From an uncultured Synergistales bacterium (lineage in GTDB: Bacteria; Synergistota; Synergistia; Synergistales; Aminobacteriaceae): DNA of 50,291 bases. The notes beneath the pieces were generated by a model, which saw only the letters and a program-made list of their open reading frames with translations, was not told the DNA's origin and made no database searches. The stretch is from assembly GCA_905233725.1 (NCBI GenBank), contig CAJOEM010000005.1, positions 1 to 50,291 of the forward strand. The letters run 5' to 3'. Below are positions 48,919 to 50,291 of this stretch, one piece after another; positions within the stretch are counted from its first letter, which is position 1; every line of letters begins with the position of its first letter. Made by a program: the position numbers and the translations under genes.

Positions 48919-50291
48919 TTTGAAGATTATCGCGGATACCCAAGAAGCTGAACAGACTCGTGTAGCATTACTGGAGGACGGCAAGTTAGCGGAAATTTTC
49001 ATAGAGTACAACGATTTTCCAGAAACTGCAGGCTCGAAATTTTCGCGACAAGGAGATATATTCAAAGCAAGAATCGACAAGATAATTCCGGGAATAAATG
49101 CAGCGTTCGTATCGATTGCTCCACACACGAAGCTGAAAGAACTGCGAAAAAATACTCCGAGGAATGCGTTTCTGTATCTGAGCGATTTCCTGAACAAGTC
49201 CATGCAGCCCAAAGTCGGCAATGAAGTAATCGTTCAAGTAGTGAAGAATGCGCGCAAAAATAAAGCCCCGATGGTTAGTGCAAGAATTTCGATTCCGGGT
49301 CGATGGCTTGTGTTAGTTCCTGGAAGCGACGAGATTGGAGTTTCGCGTAGAATATTTGATCCGGACGAGAGACGCAGATTGAAAAAGATTGCCGAAGATA
49401 TTAGCTCAGAATTGAAGGATTTCGGCGTAATTTTGCGAACTGCTGCTGAAGGAATTGACGAGAAATTGCTGCGTTCGGACATAGAATCGCTCGTGAAATT
49501 ATGGTCAGAGATTCAGGAAAAAGCCAAGAATAACAGTGCGCCGTGTTTGCTTTATCGTGATGTAGGAGCGTTGGGAAAAGTTCTGCGTGATGAAATTTCG
49601 GGGAAAATTGACGAGATCATAGTTGATGACGCAGAAGAATTTGAGCATGTTCGCGATTTTGTGTCGAGATTTTACACGGAAGCTCCAGCGATTTCGCAAT
49701 ATAAAGGGATTGTGCCAATATTCGAGTTTTACGGAATTGAAGGCGAGATTGAGCGCGCACTTGATCGCAAAGTCTGGCTGAAGAGTGGAGCGTACTTGGT
49801 GATTGACCAGACTGAAGCATTGACTGTTATAGACGTAAACACCGGAAAATTCACGAGTGCACCGGACATGAGGCACACGGTTTTGTCGGTGAATCTCGAA
49901 GCAGCCGATGAGATTGCGCGACAGTTGAGATTGCGGGCAGTTGGCGGAATTGTAGTTGTAGATTTTATCGACATGGATTTTGAATCTGACAGGCACGAAT
50001 TGCTTGAACGCTTCGAGAAAGTTCTGTGTCATGACAGGTTGAAAGCAAGAGTGTTCAGTATTACGCAGCTAGGGCTTGTCGAATTGACGCGCAAACGTGG
50101 GCGACCGGATTTGAAAAGTGTTATGACGCGGAATTGTCCGTTATGTGGCGATAACGGCTGGGTGATTCGTGAGGAAAATATTGCGATAAATATTAAGCGA
50201 TTGATTCGCAAGATTACGAGTGCTAATAATTCCGAAGCATTTTTGATCCAGACAGATCCGCACATGGCGAAATATATTCGGGATTATTTGC
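48911..50291 (+). CDS. rng: Ribonuclease G/E (partial, runs off the right edge)
   Basis: The 460 visible codons cover almost a whole RNase G-type enzyme, an endoribonuclease for rRNA processing and mRNA decay. An S1-like domain (about 36-125) has GDIFKARIDKIIPGINAAFV. The catalytic DNase-I-like part has ALTVIDVNTGKF and GGIVVVDFIDMDFE with the two metal-binding Asp residues. The zinc-link cysteines are in NCPLCGDNGW. The start is TTG at 48911, eight nt after GGGAG, overlapping DUF2344; TTG at 48920 is the alternative. No long RNase E-type C-terminal scaffold is seen yet. Confidence 0.93.
   Translation, partial: MTDLKIIADTQEAEQTRVALLEDGKLAEIFIEYNDFPETAGSKFSRQGDIFKARIDKIIPGINAAFVSIAPHTKLKELRKNTPRNAFLYLSDFLNKSMQPKVGNEVIVQVVKNARKNKAPMVSARISIPGRWLVLVPGSDEIGVSRRIFDPDERRRLKKIAEDISSELKDFGVILRTAAEGIDEKLLRSDIESLVKLWSEIQEKAKNNSAPCLLYRDVGALGKVLRDEISGKIDEIIVDDAEEFEHVRDFVSRFYTEAPAISQYKGIVPIFEFYGIEGEIERALDRKVWLKSGAYLVIDQTEALTVIDVNTGKFTSAPDMRHTVLSVNLEAADEIARQLRLRAVGGIVVVDFIDMDFESDRHELLERFEKVLCHDRLKARVFSITQLGLVELTRKRGRPDLKSVMTRNCPLCGDNGWVIREENIAINIKRLIRKITSANNSEAFLIQTDPHMAKYIRDYL

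Overview
The window looks like chromosomal DNA of a diderm, flagellated, gut-type anaerobe of the phylum Synergistota (Synergistetes). The best single marker is the protein at 16119-16865, which ends in a Gly-Cys motif, a hydrophobic stretch and a short basic tail, as in the Synerg-CTERM sorting signal. Supporting signs are P- and L-ring flagellar genes (an outer membrane is present), the gene order murC-murB-ftsQ-ftsA-ftsZ, and a DUF2344 gene directly before an RNase G/E gene. TGA is used as a stop, so the genetic code is standard. TTG start codons are common (about ten genes). No rRNA, tRNA, CRISPR array, insertion sequence or prophage gene was recognised, and no gene-free gap exceeds 300 bases.

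Layout. (1) 1-5501, minus strand: an MBOAT O-acyltransferase with a partly duplicated junction to the next gene, a sucrose-type PTS IIBCA transporter with a HAD phosphatase, and an Rpn-type PD-(D/E)XK protein. (2) 5563-7752, minus: hisF, hisIE and a cobalt-precorrin-4 methyltransferase, translationally coupled. (3) 7894-13899, minus: a secreted 2001-residue C1A cysteine peptidase with a long Ig-like higher-order repeat. (4) 14030-22266, plus: a small membrane protein, SMUG-type uracil-DNA glycosylase, acylphosphatase, larB, a Synerg-CTERM protein, mreB and flgF-flgG-flgA-flgH-flgI. (5) 22371-24203, minus: amylosucrase, preceded by a promoter and a structured leader RNA. (6) 24450-26625, plus: a secreted phosphodiester glycosidase-like protein and a small secreted protein. 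(7) 26721-34988, minus: the division and cell-wall cluster murC, murB, ftsQ-like, ftsA, ftsZ, a SPOR protein and folC. (8) 35112-39045, plus: a sugar-phosphate transferase and a complete NikKLMQO-type nickel/cobalt uptake system. (9) 39218-47853, minus: an alanyl-tRNA editing protein and a carbohydrate operon with two FGGY kinases, a GatD-like dehydrogenase, a PfkB kinase, a class II aldolase and transaldolase. (10) 47929-50291, plus: a small secreted protein, a DUF2344 protein and RNase G/E, which runs off the right edge.

How the genes fit together. Sucrose import by PTS, amylosucrase and the polyol/ketose-phosphate operon point to a sugar-using lifestyle, which is unusual for a phylum best known for amino-acid fermentation. 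The metal uptake system could feed LarB-dependent nickel-pincer cofactor and/or cobalamin synthesis (cbiF). The most notable oddities are two tandem duplications that span gene junctions and each create a chimeric small ORF (75-173 and 41197-41403; the second differs from its parent only at synonymous positions), the structured RNA before amylosucrase, and an array of TATCAAGT direct repeats at the ftsZ promoter.
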